DNA from: Halomarinibacterium sp034670265
GTDB lineage: Bacteria; Bacteroidota; Bacteroidia; Flavobacteriales; Flavobacteriaceae
Assembly (NCBI GenBank): GCA_034670265.1
Contig: JAXMNU010000005.1
Span: 1-64,000 of the forward strand
Direction of reading: 5' to 3'
Length of the DNA: 64,000 nucleotides
The stretch's first letter is position 1. Each line of letters starts with the position of its first letter. Below are positions 17,695-26,158 of this stretch, piece after piece. The translations under genes were made by a program, and so were the position numbers. The notes beneath the pieces were generated by a model. It was not told the origin of the DNA, ran no database searches, and saw nothing but the letters and a program-made list of their open reading frames with translations.

Positions 17695-18678
17695 TTAAAC
17701 AAGGTAAAAGAAGGTGAATACAAATACCCAAACTAAATCTACAAAGTGCCAATAGAGTCCAACTTTTTCGACCATTTCGTAGCTTTTTCTTTTCTCGTAA
17801 GTACCTAAAATAACATTAAAGAAAATAATGATATTGATAATAACCCCAGAAAATACGTGGAATCCGTGGAATCCTGTAATAAAGAAAAAGAAGTTTGCAA
17901 AAAGCGGATGACCATATTCGTTACGAACTAGGTTAGCCCCTTCTACAACAAGTTTTCCGTCGTTTACAATTTTTGCTACAGATTCTTCACGAGTAAGTAC
18001 CGTAGGGTGACCATTTTCATCCAAGTATTGAGTTCTAACTAATAGATTATCATTTGCTAAAAAACCCGCTTTTACTTCTTCGTAAGAAAAAGAGGTTTGC
18101 GTTTCGGCTTCAGAAGCATACCAAACGCCATTCTTTTTTTCGTGTGTAGCTCTTTCAGTTGGCAAATGTTTTGCAAAATCTGCAATAGCAACGCGCTCTC
18201 CTTCAGTATCTAAAAACTGAAGAATTTTCCCTCCTTTAGTTTCAACAGCTCCATAATCTCCTTTAATAAAAGTTGCCCATTCCCAAGCTTGAGAGCCCAC
18301 AAATATAGCTCCTCCAATAATGGTAAAGAACATATACCATATTACTTTATTCTTTTGCATTTTATGTCCTGCGTCCACAGCAAGTACCATAGTTACAGAA
18401 GAGAAAATAAGCACTAAGGTCATAAATGCCACATAGTACATAGGTGCAGGAACACCGTGTAAGAATGGAACGTGCGTAAACACTTCATCCGCTACCGGCC
18501 AAGCATCTATAAACTTAAATCTTGAAAAACCATAAGAGGCAATAAATCCAGAGAAGGTTAAGGCATCCGATACAATGAAAAACCACATCATCATTTTACC
18601 ATAGCTGGCATTGAGTGGGCGGTTTCCTCCTCCCCAGGTTTTTCCTTCGGTACCTGTTTTAGCAACAGTTGCTTCCAT
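17695..18678 (-). CDS. Cytochrome c oxidase subunit III, long form with soluble insertion
   Basis: The 327-residue protein has subunit III helices on both sides of a large hydrophilic insertion. Residues 28-135 contain MMMWFFIVSDALTFSGFIAS and later the SQAWEW motif. Residues about 140-255 are polar and have no helix. The fold then resumes with HPLFANFFFFITGFHGFHVF and ends with VGLYWHFVDLVWVFVFTFFY. Ordinary subunit III proteins lack an insertion of about 115 residues at this place. It lies 44 bases after the short subunit III gene, and both are paralogues. It belongs to the aa3-type oxidase whose subunits I and II are encoded at 38566-41473. Confidence 0.88.
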   Translation of the reverse strand: MEATVAKTGTEGKTWGGGNRPLNASYGKMMMWFFIVSDALTFSGFIASYGFSRFKFIDAWPVADEVFTHVPFLHGVPAPMYYVAFMTLVLIFSSVTMVLAVDAGHKMQKNKVIWYMFFTIIGGAIFVGSQAWEWATFIKGDYGAVETKGGKILQFLDTEGERVAIADFAKHLPTERATHEKKNGVWYASEAETQTSFSYEEVKAGFLANDNLLVRTQYLDENGHPTVLTREESVAKIVNDGKLVVEGANLVRNEYGHPLFANFFFFITGFHGFHVFSGVIINIIIFFNVILGTYEKRKSYEMVEKVGLYWHFVDLVWVFVFTFFYLV

Positions 18679-18722
18679 ACACAGAAATTGGTTTATTTAG
18701 AGTGCAAAAATAAGTATAATTT

Positions 18723-19298
18723 TTATCTAACGAAATAGAAAAACAAAAAGAGGTAAATCCAAAGAAAATCTACAAAGTGCCAAAAGGTGGTAGCGAGTTC
18801 AATACCAAGGGTTTTACCGTCTTTATACTTTTGTTTAAAATGATTATAAATTACCACAAAAAGTGAAATAATTGCAGCAATAATATGTGCTATGTGCACA
18901 ACTACGATAATATAAATAAATGAAAAGGCAATATTTTCATTAAAAGCATACCCAGATTGAAGGTATATTTCTGAAAATCCTCTTATTTGCAAATAAATAA
19001 AGGTAAGTCCCAAAACAAGAGTCACTAGTAATAAAAACATTCCTGCTTTTTGTTGTTCCTGAATCACCATTTTTTTAGCAAAATGCATGGTCAAACTACT
19101 CATGATTATAACAACAAGGCTAACGTAAAAAGCTTCTGGAAGCACTAAGCTTTCCAGCCAATCCCCTCTTTCTTTGCTCACTACATACGCACTCGTTAAT
19201 CCTGCAAAACTCATAGACAAACTAATAATGCCAAACCAAAGCATCATTTTTTTGGCTCTTGCTGTTTTTAACTCTTCTGTTCCTTCGGTATAATTCAT
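18723..19298 (-). CDS. Cytochrome c oxidase subunit III, short form
   Basis: The 191-residue protein has five predicted helices and the subunit III ending TTFWHFVDFLWIYLFLFFYF, plus an internal HIAHIIAAIISLF. It lacks the two N-terminal helices of seven-helix subunit III and lacks the insertion of the long copy. Its ATG shares one base with the ctaB stop codon (TAATG), so translation is coupled. Together with the long form it gives this oxidase two subunit III-type proteins. Confidence 0.88.
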   Translation of the reverse strand: MNYTEGTEELKTARAKKMMLWFGIISLSMSFAGLTSAYVVSKERGDWLESLVLPEAFYVSLVVIIMSSLTMHFAKKMVIQEQQKAGMFLLLVTLVLGLTFIYLQIRGFSEIYLQSGYAFNENIAFSFIYIIVVVHIAHIIAAIISLFVVIYNHFKQKYKDGKTLGIELATTFWHFVDFLWIYLFLFFYFVR

Positions 19299-20191
19299 TA
19301 TCGTAAAAATTTATCGGCAACAAAAATAATTTGCAGTAATGTTATATAACTAACACTTACCAACATTAATTGTTTGGCAGCTTTTTCAGTTTTCAATTTA
19401 TATAAACGAACGGCATAATAAATTAACCAAATGCCAATTCCAAACACAATAATAGCAGAAACTAAGCTAAGTTTAAGACTCCCTGTCACTTGAAATGCAG
19501 GAATTAAAGAAGCTAGTACCGTCCATATACTATATAACACTACTTGCACTGCGGTTCCTTTATCTCTTTTCCCCGTTGGAAGCATAAAAAACCCGCCCTT
19601 TTTATAATCTTCAAATAAGAACCAACCTATTGCCCAAAAATGCGGAAACTGCCAGAAAAATTGAATCATAAAAAGTGTTCCTGGCTCTATTCCAAAGTTA
19701 TCTGTTGCAGCTACCCAACCCAACATAAATGGAATTGCCCCAGGAAATGCACCCACGAAAACTGAAAGGGGCGTTTTCGTTTTCAAAGGTGTATAAAGGC
19801 TTACATACATAAAGATAGAAATGGCACCAAACATGGCTGTTTGTGCGTTAATTGTATATAAAATCACTATCCCAGCAATAGTAAGAACAGAAGCTAAAAT
19901 AAAAGCGGCCCTAACAGTCATTCTTCCAGAAGGAAGGGGTCTGTTTTTAGTTCTATCCATGAGTGCATCCAAATCTTTTTCAATTATTTGATTCCAGACA
20001 TTTGAGGCTCCTACCATACAGTATCCACCTATCACTAACAATAATAGAATTGAAAAATTTAAAGTTTCGGCCCCTAATAAATATCCAGCAATAGAAGAAA
20101 AAACAACACTTACAGATAATCGTACCTTAGTAATTTCGGTAAAATTTGCAATTAAACCAGATGAAACAGGAGTTGAAGGACTTACGGACAA
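19298..20191 (-). CDS. ctaB: Protohaem IX farnesyltransferase (haem O synthase)
   Basis: The UbiA-family membrane enzyme converts haem B to haem O, the precursor of haem A for cytochrome oxidase. Visible motifs are the first Asp-rich site NVWNQIIEKDLDALMDRTKN followed by RPLPSGRM, the YTPLKTKTPLSVFVGAFPGA segment and the FPHFWAIGWFLFEDYKKGGF site with its Asp. About nine helices are predicted over roughly 300 residues. The start is uncertain. The longest reading begins with a TTG at 20215 that lies inside the -7 box, so I take the in-frame TTG at 20191, 22 bases downstream of that box (297 residues). It is the first gene of the oxidase subunit III/IV operon. Confidence 0.9.
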   Translation of the reverse strand: MSVSPSTPVSSGLIANFTEITKVRLSVSVVFSSIAGYLLGAETLNFSILLLLVIGGYCMVGASNVWNQIIEKDLDALMDRTKNRPLPSGRMTVRAAFILASVLTIAGIVILYTINAQTAMFGAISIFMYVSLYTPLKTKTPLSVFVGAFPGAIPFMLGWVAATDNFGIEPGTLFMIQFFWQFPHFWAIGWFLFEDYKKGGFFMLPTGKRDKGTAVQVVLYSIWTVLASLIPAFQVTGSLKLSLVSAIIVFGIGIWLIYYAVRLYKLKTEKAAKQLMLVSVSYITLLQIIFVADKFLR

Positions 20192-20212
20192 TGCAATATA
20201 TTTTTTATGGCG

Positions 20213-20244
20213 CAAAGATACGGCACACGCTTCTTTTTTTACAA
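20213..20244 (-). promoter_or_regulatory. Promoter of the ctaB-subunit III-subunit IV operon
   Basis: On the minus strand TTG (20244-20242), 21 bases, then TATCTTTG (20220-20213), a full TAnnTTTG match. It overlaps the longest possible ctaB start and so argues for a downstream start. A weaker plus-strand element for the divergent hydrolase (TTG at 20265-20267, TAAATTCA at 20286-20293) shares this gap. Confidence 0.6.
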
Positions 20245-20314
20245 CTTAAATGATATATAATTAGTTGTGTAACGCTTCTTTTTATTAAATTCACCCCATT
20301 AAAAAATTTATATC

Positions 20315-21496
20315 ATGATACGCACATTCTTACTTTTATTTTCTTTTTTTTTATTAAGTAGCTCAGTTGTTTTTTCTCAGAATGACAGTGATGCAACAAG
20401 CCCAAATATTTCTAGCGACAGGGATAAAAAAAAGGAGATAAAGAGACAAGCCAAGTTAAAAGAGAAACGTGAGAAACAAATAGAAAAAGAAACTAAAGAT
20501 TTTGCAGACGAAAAAAAACAAAGTAATGAAGCAAATTATGTTCCTACCTATGGTATTTCTACCATTAAAGTAGCAGATAGCATCTATATGCTTAAAGGCA
20601 AGGGGGGAAACATTGGTCTTTGTGTTGGACCTAACGGTGCTTTTATGATAGATAACCAATTTGCAGAAGGTACTGAAGCGATTTTAAAAGCCGTAAGTAG
20701 AGTCACAGACAAGTCAGTTCAGTTTTTAATAAATACACATCATCATGGTGACCATACAGGTGGAAATGAAAATATGTTAGAAGAAGGTATTGTTATTTTT
20801 GCACATGAAAATGTTAGAAAAAGTCTTATTGCAGAAACAAATAAAAAAATCCAAGACTCTTTAGAAAAAATATACAATAAAAATGTTGAAAAACTAAGAG
20901 CTTCTGGGGCTAGTGAAGAAAGGGCAACAGTTGGAGCCAAAGAAGCTACAAAATCAATGGAAGGCACATTAATGGTAGATAATAACCTACCAATGATCAC
21001 CTTTGCTGATGACCTAACTTTTCATTATAATAATGAAAAGATTTTAGTTTTTCACGTCCACAATGCACATACAGATGGTGACTCGATGGTATATTTTACA
21101 GATAGTAATGTCCTTCACACTGGAGATGTTTTTTTTAATGGAAGATACCCCTATATAGATATTAATAATGGCGGAAGCTATGATGGATATTTGAATAGCC
21201 TTTCAAAAATAATCATGTTAGCAGACGAGGAAACTAAAATAATTCCAGGACATGGAGACCTCGCCACTGTAAAGGATGTAAAGTATACTCAATCCATGCT
21301 TGAGCATTTACACTCAAAAGTTGCATATCACTTTATAGGTAGAAAATCTAAAGAGCAAATAATGGCTATGAAAGAAATTACCAAAGAATTTGATGACAAA
21401 GGCTACGGAAGCGGATATATTTCAACTGAAAAGTTTATGGACTTTATTTATGAAGATGTTGCCATTAAATATAGAGGGAAGCAGGTAAAACAGTAA
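20315..21496 (+). CDS. Secreted metallo-beta-lactamase-fold hydrolase
   Basis: The 393-residue protein has a signal peptide (to about residue 21), then a highly charged Lys/Glu-rich stretch (about 33-70). A metallo-beta-lactamase domain follows, with the first metal motif HHHGDH (142-147), a later HNAHTDGD, the bridging Asp in LHTGDVFF and the last His in IPGHGD. All dinuclear zinc ligands appear present. A helical, charged insertion (about 165-215) interrupts the fold. The substrate cannot be assigned; the HHHGDH pattern alone does not make it a beta-lactamase. It stands alone on the plus strand, two bases from the convergent RemB-like gene. Confidence 0.85.
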   Translation: MIRTFLLLFSFFLLSSSVVFSQNDSDATSPNISSDRDKKKEIKRQAKLKEKREKQIEKETKDFADEKKQSNEANYVPTYGISTIKVADSIYMLKGKGGNIGLCVGPNGAFMIDNQFAEGTEAILKAVSRVTDKSVQFLINTHHHGDHTGGNENMLEEGIVIFAHENVRKSLIAETNKKIQDSLEKIYNKNVEKLRASGASEERATVGAKEATKSMEGTLMVDNNLPMITFADDLTFHYNNEKILVFHVHNAHTDGDSMVYFTDSNVLHTGDVFFNGRYPYIDINNGGSYDGYLNSLSKIIMLADEETKIIPGHGDLATVKDVKYTQSMLEHLHSKVAYHFIGRKSKEQIMAMKEITKEFDDKGYGSGYISTEKFMDFIYEDVAIKYRGKQVKQ

Positions 21497-21498
21497 TT

Positions 21499-23607
21499 TT
21501 AAAAATCGTAATACCAATTAAATAAGTCTGTTCTTATTCCAAAATTAAACCAAGTAGTTTGATTGCTGAAAACGGTTTCGGTATCTAACAAAGGTGAAAA
21601 ATCTCTATAGATTACATTTCCGTAGATTTTAAGATTAGAAGCTGGATTAATTAAATACCCTAGTTGAAACTCTCCGTGAAAAAAATCTGTGGTATTCCCT
21701 TGCGCTAACTCATTACCTTCATCTGCAATTCTATCGTCTTCGGTACCGTAAATATTTCCACCATAGAAAAAACTATCTTCTGAGGTGTTAAATTCAAATC
21801 CTCTTTTGGCAAAAATTAGTTTAGCACTTCCAAATATTCTCCCTTTTTGATATCGTGCAATGGTAATAAATTCAGAAAAATTTGCCCCCAGTGTATGCGC
21901 CATGGATTGATTGGCGTGACCATAATTAAGCACAACAGAATTATGTGAATAGGTATAGGGCCTAACTCTGTTATATTCAGCTTGTAAATAGAGATTTTTT
22001 AAACCGAAAGCATCGTAATATTTAGCTCCTAACTGATACCCTATTTTGTTTTTATAGCTACCATTTCCACCAAAAATATCACTGGTAGAAAACTCGTCGA
22101 TAATTAATTGACTATAAGCATTAACTCTATTGTTTACTTTATACTTTGCACTTAAACCAATTAACGCATTTCCACCACGAGAGCCCGTAGAAAACTCAAT
22201 GGCACGATAAAAAATTACTGGGTTTATGTAGTTAAAATCAAACCCTCTATCATTATCGTTTTCCCAAATAACCGATTCAAAAAGACCAATATTCAACCTT
22301 TTTGTTACGTTATAGCTTAAATAATGATTTGCCATAAACTTGGTTCTAAAAGAACCGTCTTCAGTCACTTCAGAACGTACATCTCTTAGCGACATCCATG
22401 TGTTGGTATATTTTAACTTCCAAATAGTGGTATTGAGTTTAAAAAAAGGATATGGACTTGCATTATCACTTAAAAATAGAGATCGATATCCATCACCAAT
22501 AAAATTTTTCTCGTGCCCTAATTGAATATTAAAATATTTTGATGGAGTAAAGGACACATATCCTGTTGCCACTGGATAATCGTAGGAATCTTTTTTAAAC
22601 TCTTTCGCAATCCCTCGCCCAGGAATAATAGCGGGGTTACCCCCATCAGGTTTTATGGACTCTGCATAACGATTAAAATAGTCTGCAAATCTTCCTTGAC
22701 TTTCATAGATAGTGGCAAAAAAATTGACTTGCTTTCCAATCCCTCCTTGTGTATAAATTAAACGAGTATTGTTATATGTGTTAATATCTGCATCTGTATC
22801 CTTTCCAGCTTGGAGATCAACACCTGGATCTAGCGTAAACCAATAGTCTTTTCCTTTTAAGGTCACCATATGTTCATTCCACCATTTTCTACCCAACCAA
22901 GTGGTTCTTTCTTTTGAAATGGCTTTATCTTCAGCTTCAAAATTATAATACTTATTTACTTCGCTATAAATAAATGGTTTTTGAGCCGTATGATTATTGG
23001 CCCCTACTTGATTTATATAGGGATCGAAAAGACTGTAGTTGTGATGTGAAAGTGGAATGTTTAATGAACTAGTATATTCTTCATTTGCATAAGGCAATTT
23101 TTCGATGGAATCGTATTCCTCGAGTTCTTTATTTCCAATTATTGCTTTGGTTTTTTTAACTGAAGAGGTTTCTTCAGTATTATTGGTGATTGGTTTGCTC
23201 CCTAACGGAATTCTAAAAGACATCGTATATTGAGCATATGTTGGCTTACCGTTATAAGTAGCGGGTGTTATTTGTGGAAATTCAGCAAACACTCGAGTTA
23301 CTTCATCTTTCAAGTCTTTATAAAATGCATCTACATACAATACTTTGAATTTTCCTTCAGAATCTACTTCAAAAAAAACAGAGATTTCGCCTGTATAGTT
23401 TTCTTCAGTAACAATATTGGGCAGCTCTAAATTTGAAAAGACCAAATCCTGAACCGTAGTATTAAAACAGTCTTTTAAAGATGTAACATCAACGGGTTCG
23501 CAATTAGGAAAAATAGGATACTTTTCTAGTGAGTTATCACTGGTTTGTGCCTTATTAGTTGTAGATAATAATAAAAAGCACGCCATTAGAAAAAACAAAC
23601 GCATCAT
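21499..23607 (-). CDS. remB: RemB-like gliding protein: TonB-C module fused to outer-membrane barrel
   Basis: The 702-residue protein has a signal peptide (ending TTNKAQ). Its N-terminal module (about 25-155) opens with KYPIFPNCEPV and looks like the TonB C-terminal domain in the two tonB genes downstream. A long region (about 215-702) follows, of alternating amphipathic strands, with GGIGKQVNFFATIYESQGRF, GHEKNFIGDGYRSLFLSDNA and YRPYTYSH-like barrel strands (VRPYTYSHNSVVLNYGH). That region resembles RemB/Wzi-type outer-membrane proteins needed for normal gliding. The remB name rests on recalled similarity, not a search. Either of two adjacent ATGs could be the start. It ends two bases from the convergent hydrolase gene. 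Confidence 0.68.
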   Translation of the reverse strand: MMRLFFLMACFLLLSTTNKAQTSDNSLEKYPIFPNCEPVDVTSLKDCFNTTVQDLVFSNLELPNIVTEENYTGEISVFFEVDSEGKFKVLYVDAFYKDLKDEVTRVFAEFPQITPATYNGKPTYAQYTMSFRIPLGSKPITNNTEETSSVKKTKAIIGNKELEEYDSIEKLPYANEEYTSSLNIPLSHHNYSLFDPYINQVGANNHTAQKPFIYSEVNKYYNFEAEDKAISKERTTWLGRKWWNEHMVTLKGKDYWFTLDPGVDLQAGKDTDADINTYNNTRLIYTQGGIGKQVNFFATIYESQGRFADYFNRYAESIKPDGGNPAIIPGRGIAKEFKKDSYDYPVATGYVSFTPSKYFNIQLGHEKNFIGDGYRSLFLSDNASPYPFFKLNTTIWKLKYTNTWMSLRDVRSEVTEDGSFRTKFMANHYLSYNVTKRLNIGLFESVIWENDNDRGFDFNYINPVIFYRAIEFSTGSRGGNALIGLSAKYKVNNRVNAYSQLIIDEFSTSDIFGGNGSYKNKIGYQLGAKYYDAFGLKNLYLQAEYNRVRPYTYSHNSVVLNYGHANQSMAHTLGANFSEFITIARYQKGRIFGSAKLIFAKRGFEFNTSEDSFFYGGNIYGTEDDRIADEGNELAQGNTTDFFHGEFQLGYLINPASNLKIYGNVIYRDFSPLLDTETVFSNQTTWFNFGIRTDLFNWYYDF

Positions 23608-23661
23608 AGGTAAAGGGCATTTTATTTACCTCGAAAGATACGCTTTTTTAAAATGTTCATT

Positions 23662-23689
23662 AAAAAAAGAACCCGCAATTAAGCGGGTT
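23662..23689 (-). terminator. Intrinsic terminator after the first TonB gene
   Basis: AACCCGC (23670-23676) and GCGGGTT (23683-23689) pair around AATTAA. Read on the minus strand the stem is followed by C and seven T. It lies 5 bases past the TonB stop at 23695. Confidence 0.8.
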
Positions 23690-23694
23690 TTAAT

Positions 23695-24495
23695 TTAGTG
23701 TTCGATGTTTACCATAATAGGCACGGTATACACCACATTAACTATTCGGTTTTCGTGTTTCCCTGGAATCATTTTAGGAAGACTACTAATAACTCGTTTG
23801 GCTTCTTCGCTTAAATCTTCAAAAGGGGTTCTTGTTTTAATATCTGAAATATCTCCTCGTGAATCAACAGTAAATTGAACATCAATTCTATTTTTTTTAC
23901 CAGCATATTTATCTGAAAACTTATCGATATTAAATTTTCGACTAATAAACGCATTGATTTTATCATTTAAACAAGCCTTCCTTTCGTCATTAGTTGAAAG
24001 GTTTTCGCACCCCGGAAAAATTGGAGCATTTTCTACCGAAAATATATTTTTCATATCAGGTATTTTTGTTGTGGGCTCTGTAACCACTGGCTTATCTATA
24101 GACGCTCCTTGATCTACCTCTGTTGAAGCGGTTTTGTCTTCTTTTTGTTTTGAAATATTGTCAACAGGTTTAAACTTACTTGAAACAACTGGCTTTATTG
24201 GTGTTCTTTCTTTTACAACCGCTGTTGGTTTATCTATTTTCTCTACTGGAATTACTTCAACCACATAATTTTTCAAGGCAATTTCATTTAACTCTTTTTT
24301 CTCCGAAATTTTATATGCCATTTCAGAAAATCCTAAATTACTTTCTACTACTAAGAAAACAAATAGCATACTTATGATAAGCCCTATTTGAAAAAATAAT
24401 CCTGAATTCCAACGGATGTTAATTCTTTTCTTCTCTTCTCTTTTTGAAAGCCCTTCTACTTTAGATCTGCTTTCTTTTTTTACTGATGGCATCAT
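23695..24495 (-). CDS. Energy transducer TonB protein
   Basis: The 266-residue protein has a basic cytoplasmic N-terminus (about 1-28) and one membrane helix (about 29-50). A periplasmic linker rich in Lys, Val and Pro follows, then a TonB C-terminal domain (about 155-266) with NAPIFPGCENLSTNDERKAC, the strand VQFTVDSRGDISDIKTRTPF and the ending VVYTVPIMVNIEH. It would carry proton-motive energy from ExbBD to outer-membrane receptors. Its TonB-C module has two conserved Cys, as in its neighbours. An internal terminator pair isolates it from the other TonB gene. Confidence 0.87.
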   Translation of the reverse strand: MMPSVKKESRSKVEGLSKREEKKRINIRWNSGLFFQIGLIISMLFVFLVVESNLGFSEMAYKISEKKELNEIALKNYVVEVIPVEKIDKPTAVVKERTPIKPVVSSKFKPVDNISKQKEDKTASTEVDQGASIDKPVVTEPTTKIPDMKNIFSVENAPIFPGCENLSTNDERKACLNDKINAFISRKFNIDKFSDKYAGKKNRIDVQFTVDSRGDISDIKTRTPFEDLSEEAKRVISSLPKMIPGKHENRIVNVVYTVPIMVNIEH

Positions 24496-24542
24496 ACTAG
24501 CTGTATTTAAAAGTTATACTAACAGTATTACAATGGACGTGC

Positions 24543-24580
24543 CAAAAATAAATCGTCCCGCTTAAGGCGGGACGATTTAT
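24543..24580 (-). terminator. Strong terminator between the two TonB genes, tail doubles as promoter box
   Basis: ATAAATCGTCCCGC (24548-24561) and GCGGGACGATTTAT (24567-24580) form a 14-bp stem around TTAAG. On the minus strand the stem end and its T tail read TATTTTTG (24550-24543), a full TAnnTTTG box 48 bases before the next TonB start. No matching TTG is seen at -33. Confidence 0.85.
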
Positions 24581-24602
24581 ATAAAGTAAGAGGTATTAAA
24601 TT

Positions 24603-25325
24603 TTAATTTTCTACTTGGAATAATATAGGAAGCGCATACAATACTCCTACTGCTTTTCCACGTTGCTTACCGGGAGTCATCTTAGGAAGCGCTTTTACCA
24701 CATTGATGGCTTCTTGCTCAAGACGAGGGTGAGGAGCACGAGCTCTTACATCTACAACATTCCCGTTTTTGTCAATTTTAAATTGAACTGAAATACGTTG
24801 TCTTCCTTCTAGACCTAAATCGTTCGCCAATTCAGTATCAAACTTTCGTGAAACGAATTGCTGTATTTTTTCAGACATACAAGCCTTTTTTGCGTTGTTG
24901 TTACCAGCGTTCTCACAACCAGGGTAAATAGGAACGTTTTCAATAACAGCAAATGGCACATCTGCAATCTCTTCTTCTTCTACTTCTTCAATTTCTTCAA
25001 TTTCAACAATCTCTTCATTTTGATTGGTCTCTGTAGATTCTATAATGGTTTCTTCCACTTCTTCTTCATCTTCAACAACTTCAATTACTTCAGGAGCTGG
25101 AGGCGGTGGAGGTGGTGGAGGTGGTGGCGTAATAGGTTGTGTGATTGGAATATCTTCCAAAAGATCATCACCAACATTTAAAGTATCTCCTGCAAGATCA
25201 TCCTTATCGAAGGTTTTATGCTCAATGGCTCTCCAAGAGATAAAAAGCATTAAAGCCAGCCCAGCAAGAACGTAAATATTGCTCCACTGATTTAAATTTG
25301 CTTTAGAATTTTTTTTCGGTTCCAT
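24603..25325 (-). CDS. Energy transducer TonB protein with proline-rich linker
   Basis: The 240-residue protein has one membrane helix (about 14-31). Its linker has ten consecutive Pro (about 62-71) and a long Glu/Val/Ile-rich acidic stretch (about 76-120). The C-terminal TonB domain (about 122-240) has NVPIYPGCENAGNNNAKKAC, VQFKIDKNGNVVDVRARAPH and GVLYALPILFQVE. The acidic linker differs from the basic one of the neighbouring TonB, so the two may serve different partners. A weak -7-like box (TATTTTAG, 25354-25347) lies 22 bases upstream. It follows VanZ by 60 bases. Confidence 0.9.
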   Translation of the reverse strand: MEPKKNSKANLNQWSNIYVLAGLALMLFISWRAIEHKTFDKDDLAGDTLNVGDDLLEDIPITQPITPPPPPPPPPPAPEVIEVVEDEEEVEETIIESTETNQNEEIVEIEEIEEVEEEEIADVPFAVIENVPIYPGCENAGNNNAKKACMSEKIQQFVSRKFDTELANDLGLEGRQRISVQFKIDKNGNVVDVRARAPHPRLEQEAINVVKALPKMTPGKQRGKAVGVLYALPILFQVEN

Positions 25326-25385
25326 AATAGAAAATTTAGATAGTTGCTAAAATAGGTAAAATTGTAATCTTTTTAAAAGGGAAAT

Positions 25386-25787
25386 TCATTTTTTAGAAAG
25401 AAAAGTATCTTTTGCTTTATAAAACACGATTACCCCTATAATAATACCAGTTGTATTAGCTACAATATCCCAATTATCGTGAGTTCTTGTAGCAACAAAA
25501 CTTCCTTGTAATACTTCAATAACTATACCATAAATAAATAATGCTACAGAAACTAAAGCATAAATGCTAATTGTTTCTTTTTTAGATCTTTTAAAATATA
25601 AAAGCCATATAATTACAAAAAGAAAGTACAGAAGTGCATGAATTACTTTATCAAAAAAGGGAATACTAATTTTTGGCCCTTTTGTAACTGGCAATAGCAT
25701 AATAATAGTAACAAAAATAGAATAACTTATTGCTACTATTTTTAAGGTTTTACCCTCCAATAATCGCTTTATAAGCTGCGTCATCAA
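25386..25787 (-). CDS. VanZ family membrane protein
   Basis: The protein has up to 133 residues and four membrane helices. VanZ-family signatures are FFDKVIHALLYFLFVIIWLL and, near the end, VIEVLQG followed by THDNWDIVANTTGIIIGV. The physiological role of short VanZ proteins in this phylum is unknown; the link to teicoplanin resistance applies to a different context. The longest start overlaps gcvH by 38 bases; a TTG at 25760 would cut the overlap to 11 bases and still leave a complete first helix. It sits at the end of the ruvA-sprA-gcvH run. Confidence 0.82.
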   Translation of the reverse strand: MMTQLIKRLLEGKTLKIVAISYSIFVTIIMLLPVTKGPKISIPFFDKVIHALLYFLFVIIWLLYFKRSKKETISIYALVSVALFIYGIVIEVLQGSFVATRTHDNWDIVANTTGIIIGVIVFYKAKDTFLSKK

Positions 25788-26130
25788 GCAGGTCTTCAGT
25801 TTCCTGGGGGTTAGACATTTTGATTTTTATCATCCAACCATTACCATAAGGATCTGTGTTTACTTTTTCGGGTTCAGACTCCAGTGCATCATTAAACTCA
25901 ACAATCTCTCCTGAAAGAGGCATAAAAAGATCTGAAACTGTTTTAACTGCTTCAACCGTTCCAAATATTTCTCCTTTTTCTAGGGTTTCATCAAGTGTTT
26001 CCACTTCTACATAAACAATATCCCCTAATTGATCTTGTGCGTAATTTGTAATTCCTACGGTAGCTATTTCTCCATCAATAGAAACCCATTCATGGTCTTC
26101 TGTATATTTTAAGTGTGAAGGTACGTTCAT
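25750..26130 (-). CDS. gcvH: Glycine cleavage system H protein
   Basis: The 126-residue protein is a standard H protein: KYTEDHEWVSIDGEIATVGI at the start, then the lipoylation loop GTVEAVKTVSDLFMPLSG, with Lys63 as the attachment site, and a C-terminal NGWMIKIKM. It shuttles the aminomethyl group between the P, T and L proteins. The gene lies 28 bases after sprA and overlaps vanZ. This sprA-gcvH pairing is a recurrent flavobacterial arrangement with no obvious functional reason. P and T proteins are not in the window. Confidence 0.95.
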   Translation of the reverse strand: MNVPSHLKYTEDHEWVSIDGEIATVGITNYAQDQLGDIVYVEVETLDETLEKGEIFGTVEAVKTVSDLFMPLSGEIVEFNDALESEPEKVNTDPYGNGWMIKIKMSNPQETEDLLDDAAYKAIIGG

Positions 26131-26158
26131 TATATGTATAGTAAAATGTGTTAGTTAA

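Noticed and set aside
24858..25275. Plus-strand frames with Phe-rich and poly-Gly products opposite the second TonB gene
   Set aside because: They are antisense images of the acidic and proline-rich linker codons of the TonB gene and have no promoter or conserved features.
25386..25787. VanZ gene as a glycopeptide-resistance determinant
   Set aside because: Short VanZ proteins are widespread membrane proteins and no other van gene is present.
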